64,000 nt of DNA from Casuarina equisetifolia (Eukaryota > Streptophyta > Magnoliopsida > Fagales > Casuarinaceae). Both the position numbers and the translations under genes were made by a program. Below, one piece after another: positions 33,900-47,500 of this stretch. The DNA is taken from the NCBI GenBank assembly GCA_028551475.1, contig CM052360.1, forward strand, positions 11,706,501 through 11,770,500, read 5' to 3'. Each line of letters opens with the position of its first letter. Position 1 is the first letter of the stretch. The notes beneath the pieces were generated by a model. That model was given only the letters and a program-made list of their open reading frames with translations. It ran no database searches and was not told the origin of the DNA.

Positions 33900-34515
33900 A
33901 TAGGCTCATCATACACATACACATTACACATTTCTCTTTCCTTTACTATTAGTCGATATGAATCAATTCACACTGTTTTTTATCCGCAATGAATGTGTCC
34001 CTTTCAGTCACTTATGATCAAAGAACCCAATCCAGAACACAACTACCCCATTCCTCCCCTCCATACTAGCAGCTGATCGCATATTAGGTTGCTCCATCTC
34101 AAAGAAATACAAATTTCCTTGCGTTTCATTTTGCCTCAAGTCCTCAAATGATAGAATTTTGGCTGTTGCAGTATAATGATTCTCTTGCCGGCTGGTCAAT
34201 CGGCTGATGCAACTACAACAAATAGTACCCAAACAACATTACGAATACCCCTATAACCCAAGTGATTGCACACACAAGTGAAGGAATGATACTGTATATC
34301 CCGGAAGAAATCATACAACATTTATTTATGCTAGTACAAAGCTGGTAAACACTCAAAGGTAAGATAATCAAGCAACCCCAAATTCTGGGCTAAGAAATGT
34401 ACAAAAAGGCAGTCCCCATGGCTCAGAACCACCTCACCTCCCCAAAGCCAGAGAAACAACTCTTTAATTCCCTCTATAAAACTATAAATTAAGAATCCAA
34501 AGCCTCTTCCCACAA
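31000..34515. other. Intergenic region, PPR promoter to DUF863 3' UTR
   Basis: The first 150 bp are the presumed upstream region of the minus-strand PPR gene. From 31.1 to 32.7 kb the DNA is strongly AT-rich with no gene. A GC-richer patch at 32.74-33.2 kb shows only shadow frames. The stretch from 34.0 to 34.5 kb is likely the 3' UTR of the DUF863 gene. No RNA gene or mobile element is recognised. Confidence 0.45.
33848..33898. repeat. (GA)n followed by (ACAG)n microsatellite
   Basis: About 17 GA units are followed directly by four to five GACA units. It is a compound simple-sequence repeat. Confidence 0.95.
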
Positions 34516-37500
34516 TCATGTTAAAGGAACAGATGGATGATTACCTGCAGGGCATCTCTGCCGGCGGGGTCGTCTAGTTGTCTTCCCCCACCCCGTTAGG
34601 TTTCTATCCTCCAGTCCAACTTCAATGTTATTTAGCTGCTGTATCAGAGGGGTGCAAGCTGGGCCAGTTGGCTCAACAGGCGAGGAGCTTGCCACTGACC
34701 GCAGCCTCCCCCTTCCACACCCATTTCTAGTGGAGCTCCTCCTCGTCAATCCTGAATGCCACAAATGACCTGTTGCTCGCATTAAACCCCCAAATGTCTG
34801 AAGATCCTCTGTTACCTCATGCCTTGAAAGGGAAGCAAGGCCTGGAAGGATGTCTCTCTGGAAGTCCCTCCGTTGCCTACCTCTTCTTGCTGGGCCCTTC
34901 CGAGGCCGGTTTGGCACTATAATGGCCCCAGTTTCCTCAAGCTTTAAGTTTTCTGGAACCAGAGGTTTAGGCATATAATCTTCTTCTGTTGTCTCTATTA
35001 GTTTTAACGTCATAGACTCAAAGTAATCACTCCCTTCTCCTTCGCTATCCTCACTATCTTTGACTCGCAACATAAAGTCAAACTTGCTCTCAATATCGTC
35101 TCCACATGAGGAAACTATCTCCACAAACCAATTAAGGCGGTCAACAGAAGCTTCCAATGCATGGCTAATTGTACCATCAAACTCATGGTGGAGACTTGAT
35201 GATGAGATGGCAACTATAGACTCTGCAGCTATCATAATAACTTCATCCTCTTGGTGCTCAACTTTGTGCCGTGGTGATTGCAGGGGAGCCACGGGCGGCC
35301 TTTCTGCAGCCTCTCCAGGAATAGTATCCTCTTCGGTCTCAACAACTATAGGGGCTTCTAAATCTATCCCAGAAGGAGGTATTAATGACGTCTCATCATC
35401 AGCTATAGTGGAATTTAGATCAATGTCATGTCTGAAACGCGAAATGTTTGCATCTGTTTTCTTGTCTCCAACCGGAACTTCCGCCACCTGATTGCCCGAG
35501 TCAGGAACTGCAGGTTCACAAGGCAAGTTTATGTCGAGGACTCTGATTTTTCCCTTATTCTCCACTACTTCACCTTCAGACGAGCGAGTACAGGATACAG
35601 TGTGAGAGGTCAAAGAAGAAGCCTCATTCTTAGAAATATGAGACTTTTCAAAGATGGGAAACCCAAGAATTTTTCTATTACTAGGGTAGGTGCCTATTTC
35701 AATCCTCTTCACCTCAGAATCATTATTACATGAATCCAGTTTTAAATTCTGTGAAAGAATTTCTTCTGTTCCCCTTTCCATTTCAGTTTTGTTGGGTAAC
35801 TGTTTTGAAAATTGCAAGAATTGCGGCTCCTCTGTTGTTGGAATTTTCCCAACATTGGATGCTTCATTTGTAGAAGCAGGCTTGGATCTGAGCCATGGCA
35901 AGACCCCAAGATGCTCTTCCGGCTTCTGTCCTCCTAAGAACTCAAAACCTTGCCGGGGAGCCGCTCTGTAGGCTGAACTGTTTGAAAGCACCACATGCAT
36001 GTTCTCATCTTTTACAGATTTCATGTCCACACAATCCGAACCCTTATGATACTTCATCATACCATTATTGAAGAAGTGATCAGGGACTTTATTGAGATCA
36101 TTACTGCAGTCCATATAATCATAGCTGATAGAAGGGAGATGAACTGGTAGTTCCTTGGATCCCGATGATGACCCATGGTAAAATCCATTTCTGTTAGGCA
36201 CTTCACTTCCAAAGACTGGATCACTTTTAAGATTGCTTTTAAGATGCCAAGCATCTCCAAAAAACCCATTGCTTTGAACTGATGACTGAGAACTCTTACT
36301 CAAGTTTGCAGATGAATTCAGGCTAGGTTGTTTTTGAACTGACATTGACTTATGATTTAAGCTACCACTTTGTTTTTCCCACGATGAAGCTGACTGAGAC
36401 CAAGACTTGGCCAAATCAGATGAGGTGGCAATAGTACATGGGCTGGGTATATGGGAGGCCACAATTGACCCCAGGTGCTTATTACTGGAGATCTCGTGAC
36501 CTCTGTCAGACATTTCCAAAGCAGAAATTGTTCTTTCACTCCATCGTTCTATCTTGCTTTGATCAGCTAGATAGTAAGCAGAAGGTTCATGAGCTTGATT
36601 GAGCAAAAATGGCATTGACTGGGTAGAAATTTCTTGTTGAAAACCTTGTGAAGAAGATTTCGAGCTGCTTTTACTGTGCCCTATAAACAAAATGGCAGAC
36701 ACATGAAATAAAGAAATCCAATCAATGAAACAATACTACCACAAATACAACTTTTGAAAAGTAAAGAACAATGAAGAATTCAATCAGAATCAACATAAGG
36801 AATTCTAATGAAACTTGATTAAGGAACTATACCTGATTTGAGCACACGGGAAAACCACCCTTTTCCATTTCCATTGTTCTCTAAGTGCTGATTATTCCAA
36901 GTCCCATTATCGGTTCCATTGTGGGAATTGAATGAAATTCCCTTTTGCAAACTTAGAAACTGTGAATTTGGTTTGGCAGACAGATCAGGGCCTTGAGCCT
37001 CATGGTGGTAGTCACCTCGGCCCAGAACATCGACAGACCCAGAAGCAGTTGTTTCTTCAACGTGGATAGGCTCATTCAAGTCTGCCAAACCATTTCGACT
37101 CTCCAAACAGGAATCAGATGTTAATGCATCTCCTTCAAAGCCATTCTTACCACTGTTGCTGGGAAACAGCATTACACCATTCTCATAACCAACCTTATGC
37201 TCTTTATTAGAATGATAACTTGACATGCCAGATACTTTTTCTTGGCTGAACCGATCCCCTTCTTCAGTATCAATGTATTCATCAGCCGGAAGTTGAAGAT
37301 CAAACATTCTTCTCCTGACCTTTGAGGGTCTTGAGTCCAGCACCTCTAAATCTTTTGAATTACCTCCATTTTTGCATAAAAAAGGACCACCTTGTGTGCT
37401 GTTTCCTTTTATAGAACTTAGAGGAGAATGGGTGTCCTCTACACCTGAAGCAGATGGTCTAGCACAAACACAGTCTGCCTGAGGGAAGCTGGGGATATGC

Positions 37501-38008
37501 CATTTCCGAGCATCATCAGATGTAATTTGAGATGCTAAGGGGCTTGATGACAAAGATGTCTCCATAGGCATCCGGCTTTTATGTATTTCTTTACTCTTAA
37601 ATTCATCCATCAAATCCCTCTGAATTCTGTAAAGACGGTGAAGTTCATACACCTGATGAAGGAAGAAAAAGACACAGACATATCCAATGAGCTTAAAAAA
37701 CTAACGAAACTCAATCTGGCGTGAAACCAATTGATTGAACCTGCAATTTGGAAGGACCAGGAGAATTTGAATACCTGAGTCTTGAATACCGCCTCATGCT
37801 CAAGCATCATTTTCTTCACTTGATCCTTATCATAACCAGGATATGACTCTGCAGCAGACCTTTGCAAGACACCATTATAATACTGCCCATTTACCAAGGT
37901 TTTATCCCCATAGTACAGGTGCCAACTACAACTGTTAGAATTCTCATTAAGATCCCTCATTGGGTAATATCCTGGCAGATAACTTTTAGACTGCACTTTT
38001 GTTCCCAT
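34516..38008 (-). CDS. DUF863 family protein, 3 coding exons
   Basis: Coding exons on the minus strand: 38008-37775, 37652-36833 and 36680-34516, giving 1072 aa. The N-terminus MGTKVQSKSYLPGYYPMRDL and the junction KKMMLEHEAVFKTQ/VYELHRLYRIQRDLM are the conserved opening of plant DUF863 proteins (At1g69360 and At1g13940 types, from memory). Further conserved pieces are RRRMFDLQLPADEYID (exon 2), NKGKIRVLDINLPCEP and RHDIDLNS, a Glu/Asp-rich block, and a basic C-terminal part (GPARRGRQRRDFQRDILPGL, GGLMRATGHLWHSGLTRR) ending RPRRQRCPAGNHPSVPLT. The protein is Ser/Asn-rich with no membrane segment or enzyme motif; nuclear location is inferred from the basic clusters. Function is unknown. Start choice is firm: the ATG sits two bases after a splice acceptor, so the leader is in a separate upstream exon. 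The frame is intact. Confidence 0.94.
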
Positions 38009-38010
38009 TC

Positions 38011-40131
38011 CTGAAAACCAATGAAGGAACATATTAATGGAGAGACACATAAGCAAAAAGAATCATAGATGTAACAATGAGAATCTAGTTTCACATAAAA
38101 ATTCCAAATTAGTAGAACTGCTCACCATAGTTTTTAGCTAGCATGGAACAAACAATAGGTGACAGTTATATACATTCAAGGCATTCATGATAAACAAAGC
38201 ATGACTTGGTACCAAGAATCTCACTTTTTTGATGCAATCATAGAAATCACTTCAAATCCGCTGGCCTTACAATTTTCAATGTTCTTTCCAAGATATTACT
38301 CCATAAACATCTTAATTGTTAATGTTTTTCAGACAAGCCAAATAGTATTTGCTGGGTTATTTGTCCATTTTTGTTTATTAATTTAATATCTTAAATATGG
38401 TCTACATCACTTACCCTATAGACCTAACATGCAAATTAACAGCAGAAGTTATCCTAAAGGCTCTACAAGTTCTAAAATATTCCCCTAGTCAAATGGTTGT
38501 GTGAAGCTTGAAGAGCATCAACAACCTAATGAAGAGAATACAAAGGAGTAGAAGTTCTTGCACCTTCAAAGAGAACTTTGACAGGCTTCTTTACGGCGAA
38601 GAAAATGGCTCTCCAAAAGCAAGCATTCTATTGGCAGCTTGAATGCACACATATGATAATTATCTTGCCAAACAAGAATGGGGAGTTAGTCACTAAGGTA
38701 GTGACTGCATTCACCATGATGATGTATGAAACCATGACTTACAACAGTTACCATGTTTTGGTAAAACAAATACCCCTAATCCTATCCCACCCCCAACCCT
38801 CCCTTCCAAGAAAACAGAGGAAAATGATATGTATACAGATATGTAGAAAGTATGATCATCTTTCACTCAATTTAACAAGATTTGGGTAGTTACTAGATGC
38901 CAATAGTTTCTCTATTCAACTGAATCCATTACAAATCTAATAAAGAAAGAAAAGGAGGACCCACAAATCTTTAAATAATATAAAATGAACCCTGCATGAT
39001 CCTAGAAATAAATCAGCAACAATTTGCTCAAGGAGTTTATTACTGCAAGCTATAATTATACTGTCTCTCATATGCTCCAGAGTGTTCTTAGCCATAATAG
39101 ACTCTCTAACAGGGCAACAAATAAGGATCAGCAGCCATCTTTAAACACAATACAATGAATATTTGAAACAGTTCTTTGTCAAGAGTTTCACATAAGCACT
39201 TGGCTGAAACACCTTTATTTCAGAACAGCAACTACACTCATAATACAACACAAAGAGATCTCATAAGGAACATTTCCATAGTACCAATAGTAGAATATGT
39301 ATATACAGCACAGGAATCCAATTACGAGTAGCCACTTTGAAGTGTTAGATATTTGACCAAACCATAAAGTTATCATAAGAAAACTCACACAGAATTTGCA
39401 AAAACAATTGAATGCACATAACCCTTCCCTTCACTGGCTGAAAAATACTAAAAAGTTTACAAAAGCATCAAAGTTCAACTCTCCTAAAAAAAAAAAAAAC
39501 CTTCACTAATGCATCAAAGGAGAAATAACATATGTCAATGAAGATGATCCAAGACAACTGGTTATCACTATAAGCTTTTGATATGCACAGAATACTTAAC
39601 ACCAACCAAAATTTGAGAAAGAAACCTAGTATGCTGAAACTTTCAGAAGCTTTACTATCAAGATGACAAGTCAGAACTTCTATTCGCTAATTATCCAGAT
39701 AAAAAGTACGCGTATCATGAAATACAGTCAATAGAATAGATCCTACATGGTAACGGATTCATATAAGAAAATATCAAAATTCTACCTAGTAACCGAAAAC
39801 TGATATATATATATATATAAGAAACTATTAAAAAAATAAAAGGACAACGAAAAATACTAAAATCATCATCGAAACCTGATACCCAGCAAGTCAATTCAAA
39901 AATTTTAAAATAAAAAGGAAATTAACTATAAAAAGAAATATCAGTGGAGTTTATAAGTTATAATGAAACTACAACAAATGCGCAGCTTAAGCCAGAAAAG
40001 AGCCAAAAATTTAACAATTTCTAAAAGCAGAACAAAGTACACAACTAAATTAAAGTGAAACCCAACTAAGAAATCATCAGGAAAAATGAAACCATAAATC
40101 AATTTACTTAGAAAATGAAAATTGGTTTTAC
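38011..40131 (-). other. 2.1-kb intron in the 5' UTR of the DUF863 gene
   Basis: On the minus strand, TTTTCAG precedes GA-ATG (exon from 38010), and upstream at 40132/40131 there is a good donor (GGGTCTGAG then GTAAAACC) after a GC-richer block. The enclosed 2.1 kb is AT-rich without a coding signal. Leader introns of this length are common in broadly expressed plant genes and often raise expression. The donor is inferred by consensus only. Confidence 0.6.
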
Positions 40132-40630
40132 CTCAGACCCACATCCTCTTGTCACTTCTCTCCTCAAGAACCTCGTATGGATTGAATCATTCAACTCCAC
40201 ATCGTGGAAAATTCAGAGTCCCACTCTCTTACCACTAAGACCAAAGCAGATAAAGAAAACGATAACAATGACTATTCAACAAACGAAAAGGTGGGTGTCT
40301 TGGCAACACCATTGAAGGAGCTTAGATCGTCGCCAGATTGAAGAAAAGGAAGGGATTTCGATCGGCCGGGCTACTCTCTTTCTCTCTCAAAGAATAGGAG
40401 AGTTTTCTCTTTTTCTTCCTCTAGAGAGAGGGGAGAGAGAGAGAGATCCCAGATAAGAAATCTTCACACAAACAAACGACCTTCTAAGAACAGTGACATG
40501 AAATTTGTCAACATCCGGTCTCTTTTTATTCTCTGCTTTTTCTTCACTTCGCTCTCTCCTCTCTCTCCCCTCTCTCTCTCTCTCTCCCTCTCCCCTCTCA
40601 CTCTCTCTCTCCACACACACACACACATAC
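40132..40630 (-). promoter_or_regulatory. GAGA-rich start region and 5' leader of the DUF863 gene
   Basis: Read on the minus strand, 40549-40611 is an almost unbroken GA-rich tract, with a (GT)n run at 40612-40627 and another GAGA block (complement strand) near 40378-40446. Such GA/CT tracts mark plant core promoters and 5' UTRs and are bound by BASIC PENTACYSTEINE factors. The transcription start is not resolvable, so the leader end is approximate. Confidence 0.5.
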
Positions 40631-41468
40631 AGATTTCTTTTTACTTCTATTCAAATATAATATCCGATATAATTCTGTGTTTTTGAGGTACTGAAAAGAA
40701 ACGAGCATTTCTAGATTCTCTTCAGCTTCTTGCCTTTGGTACACAGGCATAAAAAACAATTTCTTGACCATTTAACAATTTGAAATATCCGTCACACTCG
40801 TACGTGATACGAATAATCGTATACATTTACACCCGCCCTGCTTCACTGCAGGAACTTCGCAATTACAATCTCTTAAGGTACTCGTTCCCTCAAAGATCAA
40901 TAATGCCGAATCCATTAACAGAAATGTTTTTCCGTCCGAAAAAAATTCCGCTTTAAGTAGTGTTTAATTGGCTAATGTGCAGCAGACAACGTGTGTGTGT
41001 GTGTGTCCCACTCTACTCCTCCCTGCGAGAAAGATTAGGTTTCTTAAGGTTTAGGATAGACATAATAAATGCCCACCTGGGCAGAGGATATTTACCGGAA
41101 TGGGATTGATGCTGCTGTGGGGCTCTGATTCGCTGATCCCCTGTTCTCTTTCCGGGGAAAAGTCCATTTGGGAGTTAAAAAAGCAACATTATGGGTCTTA
41201 ACACGTGCCTGCTTTTACCGAACATCTCTGATCATACAATGGGCGGGCGGTCAATTAGAATGTTAAAACACTTCGTCTCTTCGTGGAAAAAAGAGCTAAA
41301 ACACAATCTTTACTTCGATCAACGCTGATTAAACAAAAAATCTTACCTGAACCAATCCTCTTCCATCTTTTTACCATCTTGCGGTCCCATCTACAGGAAG
41401 CACTCCTCTCCGTTGATCGATCGGATTTGTCAGTGTATTTTTGGAATATTTATTTACCCACAACAGAA

Positions 41469-41500
41469 AGAGAGAGACAGCGAGAGAGAGAGAGAGAGAG
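41469..41500. repeat. GA-rich microsatellite
   Basis: An interrupted (GA)n tract (AGAGAGAGACAGC then about ten GA units). Confidence 0.9.
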
Positions 41501-44500
41501 GGGCTTGGATTTTTCTATTTATTTATTTTGTAAAAGTAGTGGCAAGAAAATTCATTTCCAGGATTCATGGATCTGTTTGGGAATCAAGAAAATCGTTATC
41601 ATGTGTAATTAATATCTGTTCCCATTTGTTGGCCTCTTGGTCAACCCAACCTCACGGGATCAAAATTAGGTCTGCGAACTTTGTCTTTATCCAACGATCC
41701 AGTTGAAGAACACCAGCAACATAGATAGAAAAAAAGGTTTTGACTCAAAAAAAAAAAAAAAAATCAATGTCTTTTTTTCTTTTTCTTTTTTTATTCATCT
41801 TTAATCACTAAAAAAAATGAAAAAGAAAAAGAAAAAGACCTTATCCAGTCATTATCAACAAAGAAATATAACGAATCTTCTAAACCTAACATTGATCATA
41901 CCCACAAAACTACGATCTAAACTTTATTACAACGGGGACCAATGGCTATGGTCTGAAAGGTTCCCTCAAATGTTACCGTGATGTGAGTGTTTTAAACATC
42001 TTACTAGTAAACGTGCGAAGTTGGCAATCTCAGCTCTAGATCTTGCAGATAAGGAAACTCCTGGTTATCTATTTAGCTTTTTATACTAACAATGCTTCTT
42101 TTTGCTTTTTTACTGTCTGAACTAAATGCTTAATAAATATAAAAGGCGAGCTAGAAATTGTGGATGGAATGGAGTGGCACTTGCACGACCACAATTTCGT
42201 TGTTCATGAGTACATCCACCAAAATAAGACCAGTGAAAATGACGGAAGAAAATAATTCAGGTTGAAAACGGGAAAAGTAACTGTGAGGGACCAACCTCAT
42301 TTACGACCTTTTTTTTTTTTTTTTAAAGAAATATGATGGGAGATTATGAGATTTATTAGAAGAGGAAGATACTTGAATCTTAACCCGTGTGTGCTTAAAC
42401 TTTCAAATGTTATCGAATTATCAAGACTCGGGTCATTTACAACCCTTTTCAACTCTTTTTTTTTTTTTTTTTTTGGTGCTGGAATGACCTAATTATCAAA
42501 ATTTGGAAGTTGATCAGCCAAAACAAATTAAAAAAAAAAAGGAAAAATAAAAATGTGACAACCACAAACATCTGATTTATGTGTATCAACATCAAATATG
42601 TCCATCAATTTCGTTGTGTCCATACTTGATTGGATTGTTCCATTCTTTTTGGTTACCCTTTGCAATCTGATGTTCCAGCAATCTTATCGTCAAGTGCTTT
42701 CTCTGAAATTACATCACCCATGACTTCCGGTATCAAGAAAAAAATTCGCCGATTATCCTCTTTGGGTCAAAAAGAAAATGAAAAAGATGAGAAAAGTCAA
42801 GAATTTAGTTTAGAATTAGACAAAACAACCAAGGACCTTAAGTTCTATCTGCTTAATCTCGTACGAGGACAGAAGATTCAGGAATTTTGCCTTGGTCCAA
42901 CAGCCAACAGCGACCACCAGATGGTCCCTAAATTCAACCCCCGTTGCATTACGGCCAACATGCCCCCACGAAATCCTTGATTTCCTTTCTCTAATCCGTC
43001 CACGTACCCATTTAAGCAATCCGATTACATCGAGTCACCATCGATGGTTGTAGACTTGAAAAACAAGCAAACAAAATGAAAATCCAGGACCACAAAACAT
43101 GACCCGGAGGGGCTTATATACCGATACTCCGATCTATTCCGGGTACAGTGAGCTATTTATAGAGCATCAACCTTGACCACAGGTTCCATTTGTGCAGCCT
43201 GCGGCCACAAACAAACAGGCCAAACATTGGTAAGCTAACTTTTTCTACCGACTTATTCAAGAATTTCTGGTATTTGTTTAGCTTTTCTCAATCTTGCTAC
43301 ATTTTATGTTATTTTTAAGATGTCTCGAACACTCAAGGTAAGTAATTAAAAAAGAAAAAATAGGAATGTTTGATTTGCGTTTACATCATTTTAAATAAAC
43401 TTAGAATATGTTTTATACTTAACATCCTTAAAATGGTTTATTTAAGAATGACATGTTTTTTATAAATAGGGACCCATGTCATTGTCGGCTTATCAGTCAT
43501 AAATGATGACTGAAGTTTAGCAAATAAGATAGATTGCGAGTCAAGCAAGCTCGTGATCTTCTGGATTTTTTTAAAATTATTATTTATGTACAGTGAACGC
43601 AACAAATGAGGTGGTCCCTGGTTTTTCCAGGGTCATTTTCTTGGAAAGTATGTGAGGCTTTCCAAGTTCCAACCAGTGTAAGATGTGGCCAAGCAGATGT
43701 TTGGGGCCCCATCGAGGATTGTCGCAACGCAGGTCCCATAAATTTGATTGGCTGAGAGCGATTATCAACGGCTTGATTTAGAGTCTAGACTCAACAACCT
43801 CATTGCCAATTTAATATTCTGGGCGGTAACGTGATGTGCCCCCTTATAACCCTTGTTTGGTAAACGCCCAAATTTATTCGTTTTCGTTCTTTTCTTAATT
43901 TTTGCCTTTTACTCCTTCAAAAGCAACGCTGTCGCTAATGTGAATCCCAATTTCAAATCCAACTTTTGACAATTTTACCTCCTTGTTAGGTTTGAAGAAA
44001 ATTGTGTTAGAATGGGTGAGTTTTATTAATAATTATTTTTTAAACAATTAAAAGTTAAGTAAGTTAAAACATATATCATTTTTAACAATATTAGTATAGA
44101 CACAATAATTATTTTTTTGGTTCTTGATGTGGGTGGATCCATTTTAACTCAAGTAAAAAAATTCAACCATATAAGATTCATATCGACAAACACAAGTTTG
44201 GGTCATAATATGATCCAATAGGTTCAATAAAGTTAAAATTGAAGAACTTCTTTAAAACCATCTATTAATCACTTTTTTATGATGTGAGAAAAGGCTATAT
44301 AAACAATCAAAGAGATATTCCAAGGCTTACGCTTTTTTAGGATGAGTTCTCTCAACCCTCGTGACGCATCAATTCTCAAATGAAAGAATGTTAATTAATA
44401 AATTTTAATAATGTTTTCTTCTTTAAAATGGATTATTAAAGAAAACGATTATTTATTTATATAAGAAAATCAAGAGACTAAAGGCCGGTCCGCAGAGTTA

Positions 44501-47500
44501 CAGTACTTAGTTCCGACAGCCTACTTTACCAAATTTGTGGTCAAGATGGCCCAGTACTAACGGACCATGAAAATTCCTTTTCACCGTCGGATCTCAAATC
44601 TCAACTACAAAGGACACCCAGAATCGACATTCGGAGGCTCAAGCATTGCTCAGGTCGGCCACCCACTAGATGCGGGGCACATGAAACAGAAAGCAAACTC
44701 CTGAAAACTATTTTGCAGGCAAGGATAAGACCATGAGAGTTTCAGATGGGACAACAACGGGGGATTTATATTGATCCCGAGCATACCAAAAATAAAGGAG
44801 CAGGCATATGCCAATAATAGGAACTTGATCCTCCTCACATGGCGGAACGAAACCTTGGAGTGAAGCCCGGGCAGAAGACCCAGATGAATCTATATAGTAC
44901 CCTGAATAGAATCAAAACAGCTAGGAACCATCTCTGTCTTTGATGTTGAAAGTGTTTGTCACAACATCTCAGTCACAATCGGGGATGCAGCTGCCTGTTA
45001 CATGTGCACCAAAATGTTAACTCAGCTCGTGACACCCGAATACACTAGATGATTGATTGTTCATAAATGGATAAACACAATTTAAGGTAAGTATTATTTT
45101 ATAGAGGTTTTTACAAAGAAATTTGACAGCGTTAACAAAATCTTTTTATGTCGTTTAGTTAGTTAGCTTAGTAAATTAATAAGGATTTCAATCATAAAGT
45201 TTGGAATTAGACATATGTGTACAAAAGAAAAAAAAAAAAAAATTTCCTACGAAATAAAAGTAGGATAGATGAGGCATTTCGGAAATAGAGGGAGGTGTAA
45301 TTTGTAAATTGTCGAATGCTTTCCAGTGACGTTACCGAAACCCTGATACATTATCCGTACAATGTCTTTCTTCCACGTATCCTTACAAAGGCGCAGTTTG
45401 TAAATTCCAAATGGCTCACTCTCAAATCCCCATGTGGATCTGTGTCCACGAATCTTGGGCTTGTAAACGACTTCCGTCACAAAAGCGCATGGCCCCGAGT
45501 TTCGGCTAAAATAACGAGACAACCCTTTTTTGAGAACCGAACTGACCAGATTGCCCACGGTTTGGTTGTGGTCCCCACGCAATATCCTTGTCCTTTGCCT
45601 CTCACCTCATCCCCTCCGGTCTGTCTCTTTCTTGAGCTCACGACTTCCAAAGATCTGAAGGCATCTGCTTTCCCCCGGCTTTTTCGACAAGGTACGCCCC
45701 CAAAAAAATGCCCCTACCATTTACCCCGACACGCCCTTTTAAGGTAAACTCCATGAGAAGATTTCCTATGCGACTCGTAACATCGTACGTCCTGCTTTCG
45801 GTTGGGGCAACACGAAAGCAGGATCAACCGCACATAGTCATCAAATGCTTGTCGTCAAATGCTTAAACCAGATCTCAATCATTGCTCACGCTTTCGTACG
45901 ATTTTAAAGGGCATTCAAGCCATCGCCCTGATTATGGAATACCAAATCAGCAATCATCACAAATAAAGTGATGCTAATTCATCATCCGATATTCGAGGGT
46001 AATAACTTTTAAATTATTAAGTGATATAATAAAATTTATATTTACGAGATAAAATATTTTATCAATTTTTAAAATTGAAATCATGATTTCTCTTAACATT
46101 TTTATAAACTTTTATGTAATGTAATATCATGATAATTTTGATAATTAACCATTATAATTAGTAAATATGTTAAAATATAAATAATAAATTTTTATTCTAT
46201 TCAAAAAATATATTATAATTTTTACTTTTGAGTTTAGAAGTTCTACCAACTTTTAAATCTATTATTAAATTAAATAATGACTTTTTAACAAAAACTACAC
46301 TTGAATTTTCTGTGCCCGTCGTACCACGTTACAGTAAGGGGTGAAAACGGGGGCAAGACCGACCGGAGGCCCATCAAAATGTTGTTTCCGGTACCAGGGA
46401 GCGGGGGTCATGTCGAGGCAGTCTCCGTTTTCCGATGCACGGAATTAGGTTCATCAGCTTACCGGTGGCCCACGAGTGGCCGTAATGGACGAGTTGTCAT
46501 GTCCGTCATTTATACGATCTTATTGGCTCAGTCATTTTTTGCCTTAAAATACTCATATGGTAGGTGCGCGGTTTCTTTCCTTGAATGGTCAATTCAGATT
46601 CGGAGCGTGGTAGAGCAGTACATAACAAGAAAATAATGTCGAAATCTGCTGCCCATTTGACTTGACGTGCCTTTCTCAACGTGGGCTCGGGGTTTGGTGA
46701 AATCTACTAATAGTGAAAGAGTTCCATTGTAGTGAAGAAAGAGTGGAAGCGGCCTGTTAGGCCTCCAAATCATGAACCCAACACTCATGTTTGGGCTGAA
46801 TGAGAGATCTGATTGAGACCAAATTCTCCTCCTCCTTCCTGATGTAGCACTGCAGTCAATTCCTCTAAGCTTCAGCATATGAACATTGTAGGCATTTAGT
46901 TGACCAAACTATATCAAAACATATCATCTAGTTTGTCCTGAAAACTCAACTTCAAAACTAGCTTAAGAATTAGAGAAACATTTTTTTCCCCTACCTTGTA
47001 TACATATTCTTTGATTATTTCTGTTTTAATGTTATTATTAGTTGAATATTCCCAACAGATTTGGTATTTTATCTTTTAGGTTGCCAAATATGCTCCATAA
47101 CTTATATCCTAGTGAAATTTGTGTTCAGCTTTCATTATTTACACAAACTCTATCAAACCACAATGTTTAATATAAAAGAAAAATTAAATAAGCATCATAT
47201 TCTATCATCTAGGATATAAAAGGCCCCTAGAATTTGTTAATTAGCTTTGATTTCCTTTCGAAGTTCTATTTTTTTCGATGTAAAATATGCTTTTAGATAT
47301 AATATTCAGAACTAATATTTTTAGTAAAAGAAGCTATAAATTTAGTTTTTTTTTTCTTAAAAAAATCATTATGATGTTGATCTCGAACAATTTTACCATG
47401 TTAGAAGTATACAATACCTTGTACAAATTTGTATAATTAGTTCGTGATATTAAGATATGGATTTGTATGCAACATTAAAATAGTTAGACATGAATTTTGA

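Noticed and set aside
35060-35971. Plus-strand frames of 93-143 codons
   Set aside because: They are antisense shadows of the DUF863 third exon.
42630-42980. 116-codon frame as a possible gene
   Set aside because: Lys/Ser-rich, no family resemblance, no supporting splice or promoter context.
45247-45747. Overlapping frames of 111 (minus) and 143 (plus) codons
   Set aside because: They mirror each other in a patch poor in stop codons; neither resembles a known protein.
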